Positions 24,634-36,710 of a DNA stretch of 40,321 bases are shown piece by piece. Position numbers and translations under genes: made by a program. The DNA lies in assembly GCA_001929475.1 (NCBI GenBank), contig LXFE01001251.1:5203-45523 (forward strand), read 5' to 3'. Positions within the stretch are counted from its first letter, which is position 1; the number at the start of each line of letters is the position of its first letter. Under the pieces are notes generated by a model. The model had not been told where the DNA came from and ran no database searches. It saw only the letters and a program-made list of their open reading frames with translations. This DNA is from Neolecta irregularis DAH-3. Its lineage: Eukaryota; Ascomycota; Neolectomycetes; Neolectales; Neolectaceae.

Positions 24634-27600
24634 ATGCAAGAGTATCATATCGACAGCGGAGACGTCAATATAGTTGATGGCGAGATCTTGCAAAAGCTTA
24701 TTAGAAAAAGTCTCAACAATGTACCCAATTTTGATAGCGAACGACCAACAAAGAGGGCAAAACTTCAGGAAATTGGCGCCGATCGCAGTATCAGTATTCC
24801 GATCCTCAAGGGAACATGTCTCTTCGATCTTGGGCCATGCGGTGATCTCCTAGAGCCCTTTAATGACTGCTTCACAAGTTCCAAAGAACAATACCTTTTG
24901 GCTTCTCAACTTCGATTTAAGACCATTAATTCAGAGAAATACGTTCAATTCCTTTACAATGACGAGCCAAGTAACCATTGCACTGCCATAGCCGCAATTC
25001 AAGTTAAGATTAGCGACTCTACCCACAGTAGATTCCTGCATTCGATGTGTTTCCGTTACAGCACATCCAAAAGAGCTTTCCAGGATCTCGTGAATATGAC
25101 CTCAGAGCCATATTTATATCGTTCCGGTAGTCGATTTTATATCAGATGCATCTTTAATTTTACGATGAATCGGGTCACTGAGTGGACGACCCAAGTGTTC
25201 GCAATGAGTCAGGAGAGGTATAGCGTGCGATTATTAGAGGCCGCATTCCCTGTCCGCAATGCTACGGACGCTATCACCTCGAGGTCTTTTTATGACTGTC
25301 TGGATCGAGAGCTGGATATCTTCAATTTGATTGATCAACCAGTTGAATTGGAAGGAACATTGTTGCCTTTTCAAAGGCGTACTCTCAGCTGGATGTGGCA
25401 ACGTGAACATCCCTTGGAGAAATCGAATTCCCTACCTTTGTTGTTTGAGAAAGTGGAGAATCAAGACGGCGAAGAGTTGTATCTCTCGAGGCCATTGGGA
25501 TTGGTTCAGAGAGACATTGAATCTGCACAAGCTTTGATGCCAACTATTCGTGGAGGAATACTTGCGGAAGTATGTTAATTTTTCGATCTTCAAGATATTG
25601 AATCTAAAGGAAATGGGTCTCGGGAAAACGGTTGAAATGATCAGTCTAATCCTGAAACATAAATTCCAACTTTCCGATGTCATTTTTGAAGATGATCTTG
25701 AACATATCAAAACAACTTTGATAATCACTCCATCATCTATACTTCAGCAATGGATTGAAGAACTACGTAAATTCGCTCCTCACTTGAAAGTCTATCAGTA
25801 TGTCATTCACCCTTCATGTTGTCGTTGACGGACAAGCTATTGTGGTGTAAATCACCCGACAACGATCGATGAGAATTACGGAAAGTACGATGTGGTTTTA
25901 ACAACATACCAAGTTCTCAGGTGGGATGATCTCTATTCTCTACTGAGTCCCCTCTAGTTGTGAATTTTATCACGCAGGAGTAAATCCACCCAGAAGTCTA
26001 CGATATGACAAACAGTACATTCATAAGGTTTCTCCTCTCGTTCAATATGTTTGGTGGAGGATATGCCTTGATGAAGCGCAGATGATTGATTCTGGAGTCA
26101 GTAAGGCAGCAGGTTCTTTCTGACCCGGTTACATTTGCTTACCTCTTAGCTGTCGCAGCTCAATTACGCAGAATTAATGCTTGGGCGGTCACTGGAACAC
26201 CTATTAAGAACGGTCTCGTGGATCTGTATGGCCTTTTGATTTTCCTTCGTTTCACACCGTTGTCTCAAGCACCATTCCAGTGGTTCCGATTAATCCAATT
26301 GCCTTCTTGTCAATCCCTTTTTAAACCCCTTTTTCGTGAACTAACCTGTCGACATACACTGAATTCTGTAAAAAGCGAAATGCTTCTCCCGCCATATACT
26401 CGAGTTCTCTTTCAGCTAGACTTGACCGTGGCAGAAGATGAATACTATCGTCACCTCTTTCGACAAATGCTTGATTTCATAGGACTCACAGAACAACTGA
26501 CTCCAATTTACTCGGATTGGTCGCTCCAGCAAGAGACTGAAAAAATGAGGAAGTGGTTAGTTCGATTGAGACAAATATGCGTCCATCCAAGAGTTGGTCA
26601 AGCCAATCGAACTTTGATGAAGGAGGCAAGACCATTACAAACCGTCGAGGCCGTCGTTGATACAATGATCGAACAATGTCTCACAGCTTTGTGGAGAAAT
26701 CAACGCCATTTCCTATCAAACAAGATTAAGAGGGGACAGTTATATGAGCAAGTGGGAGATAAGGAGAGCGCATTACACACATGGAATGATGTATCGGAGC
26801 TTGTCAAAGTCATCATTGAACCACTACGCCGAGAGGGCAGGGATATGCTTGAGGAGAAGAGCTGGCTTGTTGACATGAATGATGTCGAAAAGAGCGAAGA
26901 TAAAACAGTTCATGAAACAGAAAAGCTTGAACGCTTCAAGAAAGCTGAGACACTCCAAACGAAAATAACTGCCCTTAATAAAAGGCTTCGCATCTGGCTG
27001 GAATTCGAACATAGAGTATTTTCGTTGTTGTTCCCTAGTTGACCGTTAAGGCATTATTCTTCATTGCTAGTGTTCATTTTGCGCAAGGAAATACGGAACA
27101 AGAGAACATATTTTATGAGAAAGCAGAGATTGTACGGCATGAGGTATTTCAGTCCTTCGATGCAATATTGACCAATGAGATTCTTAAAGAATCTGAAGCC
27201 AATGCAATGCGACTTATGAAAGAACTCCGAATTCGCGCTGAAAAAAAAGACTTTGTTATCATACCTGAAATATCGGACGTGACCTCTACTGGAAGTGGTG
27301 TTTTCGAGCGCATCCAGTTAGTTGGCAGAATTCTCAATGAACAAGCACTTCAACTCGATAAGTGGCGTCAGATAATAATTGATTTCCTCACAAGCAAGAT
27401 TGTGGATAACGACACTACACCAGATGGCGAGGAATATACAGAAGGTCTTGACGCACAAGGGGAGTGTACGTCCTATCTTGAGGCATTTCGCAGATCCCTC
27501 ATGGACCGAACATTTTTGATTCTGAATACGCAAAGTTCGCTTCAAGAATATGAACATTACCATCGCCACATGGAGGTAGTTACTGAGCTTGATAATGAGC

Positions 27601-29200
27601 TCAGAAAAGTACGGAAGTCATTTCTGGATATTCCTCCAGCTACAAAAATTGTTGATCAAGAACCGGTTGATACGCTAAAGAATTTGGATGATACTTTGAA
27701 AGATTTGTTTGAAGCAGATCTAAAAGCTGAAGAGCTTGAGATGATTTGGAAGGAACGAGCTCGATTGGACGACGTAAAAAAAAGGCAGACCAAAGCCTGT
27801 AGAAGCCTAGAGAAGTAGGGGAGATAACTTTCAGTTCTTATCTAACATTGGAAGGGAGTACGAAACAATGAGGTCTCTACTAAATTCGAGAATCGAATAT
27901 TTTCGTCAACTGCAGCAGATAAGCGACTCTGTTGTTCAGTATACTGTTGAAGAACCAGACATGGAAATTAATCGGTTGCTTGATGAAGAAGCCATTGAAC
28001 TTGCCAAAATCGAGCAGGCTGAATCTCGCTATCGATATTTGGTCAATTTGAAGGCTGAGGAAACTAGTGATCAGTTCCTGCTACAAAAGCCTACTACGTG
28101 TATTATTTGCACGGACACATTCGATGTCGGAGCAATTACAATCTGCGGTCACATCTTTTGCGACGACTGTCTGAAACGATGGTATAAAAGTCATCGCCGA
28201 TGCCCATCATGCAAGGTATTTTTGACTGTTCTCGCGATGATGGGCTAACTTCTTGGACTGTCATCGATAGCAACGACTTCCGGATGATTGGGTTCCAAAA
28301 AAAGGGCAATTATTTGTCACTTGATGCAATCAACCCTGCATCGCAAACGATTTCCTCCTATGGTTTTTACATGAATGCGAACCAAGAGCTGGTGCAGGAG
28401 GTTCGAAAGATTGATCTCAAAGGTTCTTTCGGCACAAAGATTGATTTTATAACACGCCATTTAATGGTCCGTCGTATTGTAATTTGCCTGGATAACATGA
28501 TTAGTATCTACAGCAGAAAAAACCAGAGGAAAAGTCGGTGGTATTCTCCCAGTGGGTGGATGTTTTAGAAATCCTACAAACAGCGCTGAGTACAAACGGT
28601 GTGAAATGTATTCGGTTTGATAACAAAACTGTGAAACGACGGAGCACCTATGATCCGGCATCTAAATTCAAGGCAGATCCCGAGGTACTACGCTATGAGA
28701 AGAATTGCACTAAGTTCAGATCCGAGTGTTCATGTTACATTCTAGAACACAATCGTATTATTACCTGAAAATCCATTTTTAATTTCTTTTAGGTCTGGCT
28801 TGACCTTGGTCAATGCTAGGAATGTGTTTTTATGTGAACCTTTGTTACAATCTTCAATCGAAGCGCAAGCTATTTCACGAGTTCATCGCATGGGTCAAAA
28901 ACATAAAGTATATGTTAATAATATAGCAGTCACGCTAATAAGTAGATAAATGTATTCCTGTACACGATCAGAGGGACTGTCGAAGAACGAATACATGAAC
29001 GAGCAATGCATAAACGTGCAGAGCACGAACAAATCAATCAGAACCATGCAAGAATGCCTTCTGGGGCTGACGGAGTTGATGAGACCACAGAAATGCAGCA
29101 GAATGTTGCGAGTCTTGTCAGTACACTGAAATATGGAGGAGGGGAAATTGTCGAGGATAAAGACTTACCAATATGTCTTTTTGGGAAATGCTTGGAATAG
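24634..29200 (+). CDS. IRC20: SNF2-family RING helicase, Irc20/SHPRH-like
   Basis: Twelve exons, 1383 aa. Introns: 25570-25609, 25798-25836, 25921-25957, 26113-26149, 27016-27050, 27774-27810, 28216-28256 (GT-TGG), 28467-28504, 28685-28719, 28755-28792, 28908-28945. The N-terminal ATPase half has [16 protein letters not shown] (Walker A), [19 protein letters not shown] (motif II) and [12 protein letters not shown] long helical insert of ~600 residues, with coiled-coil-like Glu/Arg runs, separates this from a C3HC4 RING ([32 protein letters not shown]). The helicase C half follows: [30 protein letters not shown] and ISRVHRMGQ. Yeast Irc20 is a putative ubiquitin ligase/translocase in DNA repair and recombination. 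Without the unusual 28216-28256 join the helicase C half is lost. Confidence 0.92.
28216..28256 (+). other. Putative GT...TGG intron (no usable AG acceptor)
   Basis: After the RING motif CPSCK, the donor GTATTT and branch site GCTAAC are present. The first AG (GATAG, ending 28270) leads to a frameshift and TGA. Using TTCTTGG, 7 nt past the branch site, continues in frame as [13 protein letters not shown] and on into the helicase C half. Confidence 0.55.
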
Positions 29201-29300
29201 GGTTGATAGTAGACGTAAATTACAGGATAATCTGCACATAAATTTTGCGTGTTGATTGTCATGATCGACCGACGTTGTGTCTGACGCGTGGAGTTCGCGG

Positions 29301-31064
29301 ATGTTTAGCGCAACGTCTGAACGAGCCTCCAACGACGTTCTCTCTCCTCCTAAAACTTCCTCCTTTACTTTGGACTCAGTCCAATGGTCTCTATACTCGG
29401 GAAGAGGGACAGATGCGTTTCACCCACCCGTACGATGCTTCGCAGAATACTCTTACCATATAGCAACTTCGAGGTCTGAACGCGCAAAACGTCGAGCGTT
29501 AGAGAGGGATGAGAACAGTCCTCCTGTCATATCGAAGACGCTACTGACAAAAACTCTCTTATCGCCCTCCAAGATCACTTCGGCCTTCAGGGCCACCAAA
29601 ATCACGAGTCCACTGGCATCGAAATGCGCATATCTCCCAGTTGTCCCTTTGACTCCTCGACGTTCAAAGCTTCAATTCTCTGGTTCCGGAACACCAAAGA
29701 CGCCTTCCATGCCATCTACACCAACCATTTATACTGCAGTCAAATCAGTTCTTCGAAAGGGCGCTTTGCCTAATCAGATCGTTGGCAGAAACAACGAAAG
29801 AGACATTCTGAAGCAATTCATCTCTTCACGGATTTCTTCAAAGAAAGGAGGATGTCTATATATCAGTGGACCGCCTGGAACGGGAAAATCTGCAACAGTG
29901 ACTGACGTATTAAAAGCATACTCAGCAAATAAGTCACTTACAGTGCTCAACTTGAACTGCATGGCTGTAAAGGAGGCTCGGCATATCTACACCAGTTTGC
30001 TGGAAAGGATGGACATAGATGCTGATACAGAGTCGTCAGCTGTTATCAATGAGCTTCAAAAGGCATTTGTTGGCAAAAAAGGTTCTTTATGGTATGTCTA
30101 TTAAATTGTCGTTGCTCATTCCATGCAGCATCCTCGTTCTGGATGAGATGGACCATCTAATTACAAAAGGGCAAGACATACTTTACCAATTGTTCGAGTG
30201 GTCATTATCAAAGGCTTCCAGATTGGTATTAATCGGTATTGCCAATGCCCTGGACCTTACTGAACGGTTTTTACCCCGCCTTAGGGCAAAGAACGGTAAA
30301 ATGTTATTCTTATGTACGAATACTTATTTCCAGCGGAGCCCCAACTACTCGCCTTTAAACCCTATAAGCCAGAGGAGATTTCTGCTATCATTACAGCTCG
30401 TTTGCAGTCTTTCCTTCCTGATTCTGGGACCAAAAGTTTTATCCCTTTTATGGATCCTAAAGCTATCGAACTTTGCTCTCGAAAAGTTGCGGCCTCCACC
30501 GGAGACGTCCGCAAGGCTCTTGATCTATGTCGTCGATCAATTGAACTTGTCGAAGCAGAGTCCAATAATCCTGGGACGCCAACTAATCGCTCACCTCTAA
30601 GAGAGGCAATCATGAACAACCAAGAAGCCGTAATTGAAACTTCCAAGAGAGTCTCGATAAGCCACATTGCAAAAGTCTCGTCTGCGGCCTTTGGAACATC
30701 CTCAGCAGCTCGAGTGAGGAATCTCAACCTTCACCAGAAGGCAGTCTTATGCTCATTGGTTGTCAAAAGCAAGAAACCAGCATCAACCGGCTTCTTGACC
30801 GTTGGGAGATTATTCGAACATTACGTCGCCTTATGCAAAAGAGATAAAATGATTAAACCTCTCTCTGCAACAGAATATCGGGATGTCGTATCGACTTTGG
30901 AATCTTGTAATGCTGTTAATGTTGCACATGGGGCGTCTACCCCCTCCAGAAAAGGAGGTGAGGATATTTTGAAGAAAACCATCGGTCTTGGTGTTACAGA
31001 AATGGATGTTTTGAACGGTATCGGGGATATTGGTATTTTGAAGCGTTTTTTTGATGACAAATGA
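29301..31064 (+). CDS. CDC6: Cdc6/Cdc18 replication licensing ATPase
   Basis: Three exons (29301-30091, 30129-30295, 30334-31064), 562 aa. The N-terminus has SP/TP sites (LSPPK, LLSPSK, PLTPRR, GTPKTPSMPSTP), as expected for CDK control. The AAA+ domain starts with QIVGRNNERDIL and has Walker A GPPGTGKS, Walker B ILVLDEMDHL, sensor 1 GIANALDLTERFLPRL and FKPYKPEEI. A C-terminal winged-helix region follows. DEMDHL with the ANALDLTER sensor separates Cdc6 from Orc1, and no BAH domain is present. Cdc6 loads the MCM helicase with ORC in G1. The start is the first in-frame ATG; the frame is open upstream to a GTG at 29277. Confidence 0.93.
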
Positions 31065-31538
31065 TGGCTTTTCCGGTATTGCATTTTGGTGTTGCCGAAG
31101 AAACCTTGTAATTCTCATTCTCGGCCTGTCGGAGACTTGCTCAGAATGAGTCGAAGAATTACATGAATAGCAGGCTTAGATAAAGTCAAAATGGTTAGGT
31201 GATATCGATAATGACACAAACAGTGACCACGAGGAGGATGGAGATCATTTCATCTTAGGAATGGCTCATTTGTTTAAGCACTCGTAGAGATCGGTTTATA
31301 AATGCAATGCAATACAAAGAGATAGTTCATATTCAATTCATGCCCTTTTTGGGGATATAAGCTTATTTGGCCTGAATAAGTTAGTATATATAATTTCCTG
31401 TTGATCCGAGATAGTTTGCAATGAGTGACTAAATCTCTAAAAGCCCCCGTTATACCCTTTAATGTAACATTTCTCATGTACATCCGTGATCTGAATGATC
31501 TGTTGCACAACTGCAGATGTAGTTGTCACAAATTTCAA
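31065..31538. other. 474-bp space between convergent genes
   Basis: Lies between the stops of Cdc6 and the Zn2Cys6 factor. Both 3' UTRs and terminators are expected here. No coding, RNA or repeat signal is convincing. Confidence 0.45.
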
Positions 31539-33612
31539 TCATGGAGAGCCCTGAAGCCAATCCCATCCAAAAACCGGCTCGAACCCAGCAAAAGGGTCTA
31601 ATTGTCCTAGTACATCGGTGCTTAATAAACGATCCACCCGTATTCTCTCTATGACCTCGATAGCAACGGTAGCTTGTTTGTTATCGCGAAATTCCGGTAA
31701 TCGACGGAGAACTTCATGTGTTTGATCTACGAGTGCCCAACTCTCCGCATCTTTAGATGCTTTTGCAACAAGGTCAGTCGCGACGACAAGTGTGGAGATC
31801 AGCGGTACAGTCATCATCCAAATTTGACCCATCCATCGGAACCATTCAAGCTGTCTTTCGTTCTGGTCAAAGACACATAACATTCTCATAGCCCTTTGAG
31901 CTATATCGCGACAGAGGATTTGGGAAGCCTCGAAACCAGAGCGTCGGATATACGGTAGATGGAGACAGAGGCAAAGCCGAGTGAAGGCTCCTTCAAGAAC
32001 GATTTGTCTCCACATTTTGTAGGGATCTTTCTCTGACCCATCCAACCGAAGCCATGTTGGTCGTTCCGTGTCCCATTTTTGTAGTTCTGCGTCCAATTCC
32101 AGGATTCGGGAATAAGAGACTTTCTTGCGAGAGAAAAGGGCTTTGTAAAGATAGGGGTCCAAAAGAAGGAGCTTTCCGAGTGTAACACAAAATTCCAGCC
32201 ACTCACGATTTTCGCCGTCATATTCAATGTTATACGTTGGGAGAGGACAGTCCATATCATCGTGATTAATGTGAAGAGGCTGACCAGAATGCCAAGCACC
32301 GATGGAATCATACGAAAAAATGACTTGCCATAGACGTTTACGATATTCCGCTTCGTAACCAGTAAATCCGAGAATCTCCGGATTCCGATGTAATCTTTTA
32401 GTCAGAACAAAAACCTGGACAAGATCGTACCCTAGACTCTGGGCCATCGTGATTAAAAGTCCAATACTGGAGACAACCATGGCTATAAAGTTTAAAAAAA
32501 TATTGATTCAGGAAGAGGTACAGGGTGTAATGATATCTGCATTTTTTTGGTTCAAGACCAATGTTCTCACAACGTCCAAGTCATAATTATCCATGAATCT
32601 TCCGTAGTGTAGACAGTCCGCAATTGCCTGCTGAACCTCTAGTCGATAGCTGAGACGATCATATCCTAATGAAGCATGCAAGGCAACAATATCCGGATGG
32701 TCCTCCCGGGGATAGGCTCGTAGAGATACCGATATTACGGCCAATAGCAAAGCGATCCAGAAAGGACTGGCTTCGAGTGTCTCCCAAAATTGATTGTATT
32801 CTGCCAAGAAGGTTTGGTGAAGCTCAAACCTAGCCCATTCGTTGACAGCGTAGTACCGATACACGAGGATATCCGTGATTGTTCTCGGAGGTAAGAATTT
32901 AACGATGATATTTCGAATGACGTCACTGTGAATATCCATTCGTTTTGATTCACCCTTAAGACTCCACACTGGAACAGACAGTATCTCCAGTTCTGGGGAA
33001 CTCTGAACTGGTGAGAATAACCTCAATATGGGATCAGATAGATTACCTCGCATAGCCTAGAAGACATATTTCCATGATAACGTTGAGCTCCGCTTTCGAG
33101 TACGGTAAGGCGACCAAAACTTTCTTTCACAACGTCTTCGGCTATAGAAACTGAAATTGGTGGCGAGTCGGGTTGAGCATAATCATACAGACTGTGATCC
33201 TCCCGCCCGGGACCACTCTGTTCATTTGTTGAGCAAAGAGAAGTCGATGGAATATTAGTTATCTGAGGTGCTCTGGAAGTTGTCGTTCCGTGTTCGAACT
33301 TTTGAGAAAGCGCGGCGAGTTTCATCTCTGCTTCAGATAATCGCATGAGAAGACTACGATCATCAACAATGATAGTGGACCTGTGAATAAATTAAAACTC
33401 AAGACTATGCGAAAGACAATACTCGTCATCAAAGGTACAATCGACTCTTCGAGCTTGACATGTATTACAAGGAAACCTTCTATCACATCTAAAACCATAA
33501 GCATGGCCCTAGAAATGAAAAGCTGTAATAAATACCTCACTCTTCGGGCACGGCATGGCTTGCATGCCAAAGGGACTCTGTTGCGTCTCTTGACCGGTGA
33601 GGACATCTTCAT
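31539..33612 (-). CDS. Zn2Cys6 (Gal4-type) fungal transcription factor
   Basis: Five exons, 633 aa. Introns (plus coordinates): 33489-33535, 33381-33422, 33003-33046, 32483-32521. The N-terminal zinc cluster is complete once exons 1-2 join: ACKPCRARRVRC then DRRFPCNTCQARRVDC, spacing C-x2-C-x6-C-x5-C-x2-C-x6-C, after a basic KRRNR. Residues ~200-500 form the fungal-specific regulatory (Fungal_trans) domain: AYPREDHPDIVALHASLGYD, RNPEILGFTGYEAEYRKRLWQVIFSYD, CPLPTYN. The protein ends with helical segments without a clear activation motif. The target is not predictable from sequence. A GC-AG alternative exists for intron 33003-33046. Confidence 0.92.
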
Positions 33613-35457
33613 CTATTAACTGTTAGATTGTAAAATCGGGAAGTGAAGTACATATAAATACTCTGCGCGGAGACGAAAATGGTCTTGCAATTGCCGAGGA
33701 TCTAGGACGAGCAAGAGAAGCCTGTTATGCAGGGATCGGGGAAGCGAGCGCCGCTAAGTCAGCCTCACAAAAGATCTTCTCGGCATCAGTGTACTGTGTG
33801 ACTAGGCAAAAGTACACCGGGCACTTCCCGCACTTTGGCCTTTGACGAAATGACTAACATCTGCTTTGTTCAGGTTGCCCTAAGAAGTTATCTAATCACT
33901 AGTGAAAATTCTAGCAATCTTTTCCGCTCGAAAAGCAGATATCGATGATTCTGTCGAAAATTGAGTTCCAAAAAATTGTCTCCAGAATGACGGAATTTAG
34001 CCATTTGAATTCAATCTTGTCTGCTACTTTGATTGCGGCATGAGTGTTGCACGAATTCCCATGCATCACTAGAGAGTCTGATAGGAAGGAATTCTCTGTA
34101 GAGCCATCTATCAAGTGCGACAGCGCCGTACTCTTGGATTGGTAAAACAGGTGTTAAATGACAGCACCCATAGCCAAGACTTTGATAATTCTTTTTTTAA
34201 CTTTGAATATTAGCTAGTAGGAATTGAAAGGAATTATGCGCACCCAGTCATACAATTAAAGCTTGCTATGGAACAACTAAAGTAGTATGGTTGATTTGTG
34301 ACATGGCTCCAAAGGGTCGCAGTCCTTCTCGGAGGAAGGTTGTCCCCAAACTCGCAAGGAACTTTCGTTTCATCATTTACCCAATCAGTTCTGAACACTT
34401 GAAATCAACAAGAACTTTTATAGTACTGAGTCATATATATATATTCTGAAAAGACGCTTGGCCTTTCTGTGACTCTTTTGTGGTCGCGTACGAAAAGCAG
34501 CAGAAACTTCATTGCTGACTCATCCCGAGCTGTCATGTGTGTTTCAAAACGCGCTGCAGAAGGTACGCAATGCTAGCAGATGATCAGCGGCCTGGACTGC
34601 AGGCTAATTGTTTCTAAGAAATTGAGAAATAAGTGGAACCTACCAAGAGAAAGGCTGGTAGCAGACTATATGGTCAATTCCGAGGAAGAAAATTGAGATG
34701 GTTGCGCAGGGGCACACGATTAGAATAAGGCTGCAGTGGTTGCCAAGAACTGGGAAACTGAATGATTCAAAAGCACAGATGGAGAATGTTTGTAGGGTAG
34801 CAAGCATCCTAGTTCAAAAATTTGGAGTTTTCAATTTTGTAGACTCCTTTGTTTACTCGATTCATTACACTTTCAATGGATGGCATTTCCTAATGTACGA
34901 GTCTTACGATTGGCTGGGTATCTAGCTGCGGACAAATTTCGACAAGCCCATTAAAGCCACACGAAGCCACCCCTAGGAGGAAGGGCGGTCTCGTTCTTGG
35001 TCACAAGACCCTCCCTTTCTGTGGGACGCGTGCTGAAGAAGCGCTAGGTGGTCTGAAGCATCTTCTTTGGCGATCATGGTGTTTCCGTGGATATCTGATT
35101 AGAACACTAGCCATCACGACCATATAAAACGAATGTCGACGCAGAGTCACGCGGAAGCAGATGCACCCACCAGATGGCGGTTCTCAAACTACCTACTTCC
35201 AGATCCGGCGCGTCGGGTCATGTGGAGTGTGCATACACAGCACAAAGCGCGTTGCAGCGGCTGTCTATAGCGTGGGTGGGTGCCGCGACGCTCGCAGGCA
35301 ACGCGCGTGCGCCAAGCGATGGAGGAGCTGATATCCGCATGCGCCGCTGACGTAGCCCTGCAGCGCCGTGATTGGGGCAGAGTCAATGGCGCCTTGCGTG
35401 GCGCAGGCCCATAAGAAGCCGGCGCCTCCCCCGCACGCAGGAGTTTCCTCCCTCACC
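33613..35457. other. 1.85-kb gene-poor stretch
   Basis: The longest region without a recognised gene. It is AT-rich to about 34930, with a short TATATATATATT run at 34433, then becomes strongly GC-rich from ~35150. Two small plus-strand frames exist: 34302 (basic, begins MAPKGRSPSRRKVVPKLAR, ~49 aa) and 34698-34925 (75 aa). Neither has recognisable homology or clear splice partners, and I do not call them genes. No tRNA or tandem repeat found. Confidence 0.4.
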
Positions 35458-35841
35458 ATGACCAACCCCATCGACATTCCCACCCCCGCAAAAGCAACTC
35501 CCATCCTGCCCTCGCCTCCACCGTCGCGCCGCCCGTCGGCGACGCTCTTCGGGTCTGCGTCCTGCCGCGACCGGCGCCTGTCGAACCCGCTGCTGCCCGA
35601 CCAGCTGGGCAAGCTCGGCCGCAGGCTCAGCCTGGGCATGGGCGTGGGCCGCCCGCCCAGCCCGCCGCTCAGTCCCGCCAACCAGCGTGAGTTCTTCCTC
35701 TGGCTGCGAGACATTTCCGGCTGATGCGCGCCTCCAGTCCCCGCCTTTGACAAGAAACGCCTCTTTGCCGAAGCAAGCAGCCAGCGCGCGGCCTCGCCCA
35801 TGGGCGAGCGCATTCTCCAAGGCCAGTTCTCGTTTGATTGA
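35458..35841 (+). CDS. Small Pro/Ser/Arg-rich protein of unknown function
   Basis: Two exons (35458-35686, 35738-35841; intron 35687-35737), 110 aa. Starts MTNPIDIPTPAKATP; contains two Arg-Ser blocks (PPPSRRPSATLFG, LGRRLSLGMGVG), SP sites (PPSPPLSP) and a distinct end GERILQGQFSFD. RRPS and RRLS look like basophilic kinase or 14-3-3-type sites (inference). The bases are far more GC-rich than the neighbours, and codons mostly end in G or C. The spliced frame, good donor GTGAGT and acceptor CTCCAG support a real gene. I do not recognise the family. Confidence 0.65.
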
Positions 35842-36710
35842 TTAAATGCCCCTGTTTTGATGTCCCCCGCGTTTCCCAGCATCGTTATGCTAGTCTCATC
35901 CGCAAGCAAGGTCCTGCGTGTGGCCGGTCTGCAGGGAATATGTTTGCTAAATAACAAGATTTGCCCTCTATTTGTAGCCTCTCGTGTAAATATGAAGCGC
36001 CTGCTTGATGTATGTCTTCGACTTCTCCAATACCTGTCCTGCTCCATCGATGGAGTTTCACCATCCGTACACATGCACCCGCTAGAAAACGCTAAATGAA
36101 AACTGTGCCTCTAAAATAGAAGTCCTCTTATCTCGTGGGACTAATGCTGGATTGGCCCCCCGGCCAAACTATGTACTTATCCATGCTGTGGGAAAAGGTA
36201 ATTCTGCTACGCCGTAATGGATATTCTTGGGTGGCACGCGCTTATACCTGATTATACATATGAAACGTTTTCATGTTTCGGGCCTTCTGCCACACATGCT
36301 CAAATATAGGGTAGAATCACATATGCTACATTCTACGGGAAGCACTTCCAACGCCACTGAAAGTAAACCCAATTATATTCGAGATGATCAAAATATTGAT
36401 TTGCGAGAGACTGTCAACCAACCCTACAAGTTACAACTTTTATGACATGTTGGAGAAAGTTCAAAAGTAGTATATTTAAAACAGGTTTGGATGGATTGGT
36501 TTTGTTGCAGGCGAGAAGCATCTTGAATAGAGATTCCAGCCTTCTAGATAGCCTCCACGATAACAGCAAATTAATCAAATCGAGTCAAAAAAGGCGGATA
36601 AATCAAAATCTTGAAAGGATACACAATTGTTGCAAGGATACAATGCCGGATGACAAAACTGTTTCCGAGTAGTTGAATTAAGCAGCTTGTAACAACCTCC
36701 AAAATTGCGC
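35842..36710 (+). other. Unresolved region, possibly a spliced gene
   Basis: No complete model. Plus-strand pieces look protein-like: 36086-36196 codes KTLNENCASKIEVLLSRG and on through APRPNYVLIHAVGK, ending at a GTAATT donor. A second piece, up to TAG 36670-36672, reads ARSILNRDSSLLDSLHDN and then SKLIKSSQKRRINQNLERI, after a good acceptor TTTGTTGCAG at 36510. I could not join these in frame to a start codon. The region may also hold the Sad1 promoter. Confidence 0.35.

Noticed and set aside
29277-29300. GTG or upstream start for Cdc6
   Set aside because: The frame is open upstream only to a GTG; the ATG at 29301 is the first in-frame ATG and nuclear fungal genes rarely start at GTG.
35265-36074. 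Minus-strand 269-codon open frame and a 145-codon companion
   Set aside because: Antisense to the GC-rich small gene, no recognisable domain; the plus-strand frame has good splice signals and a compact model.
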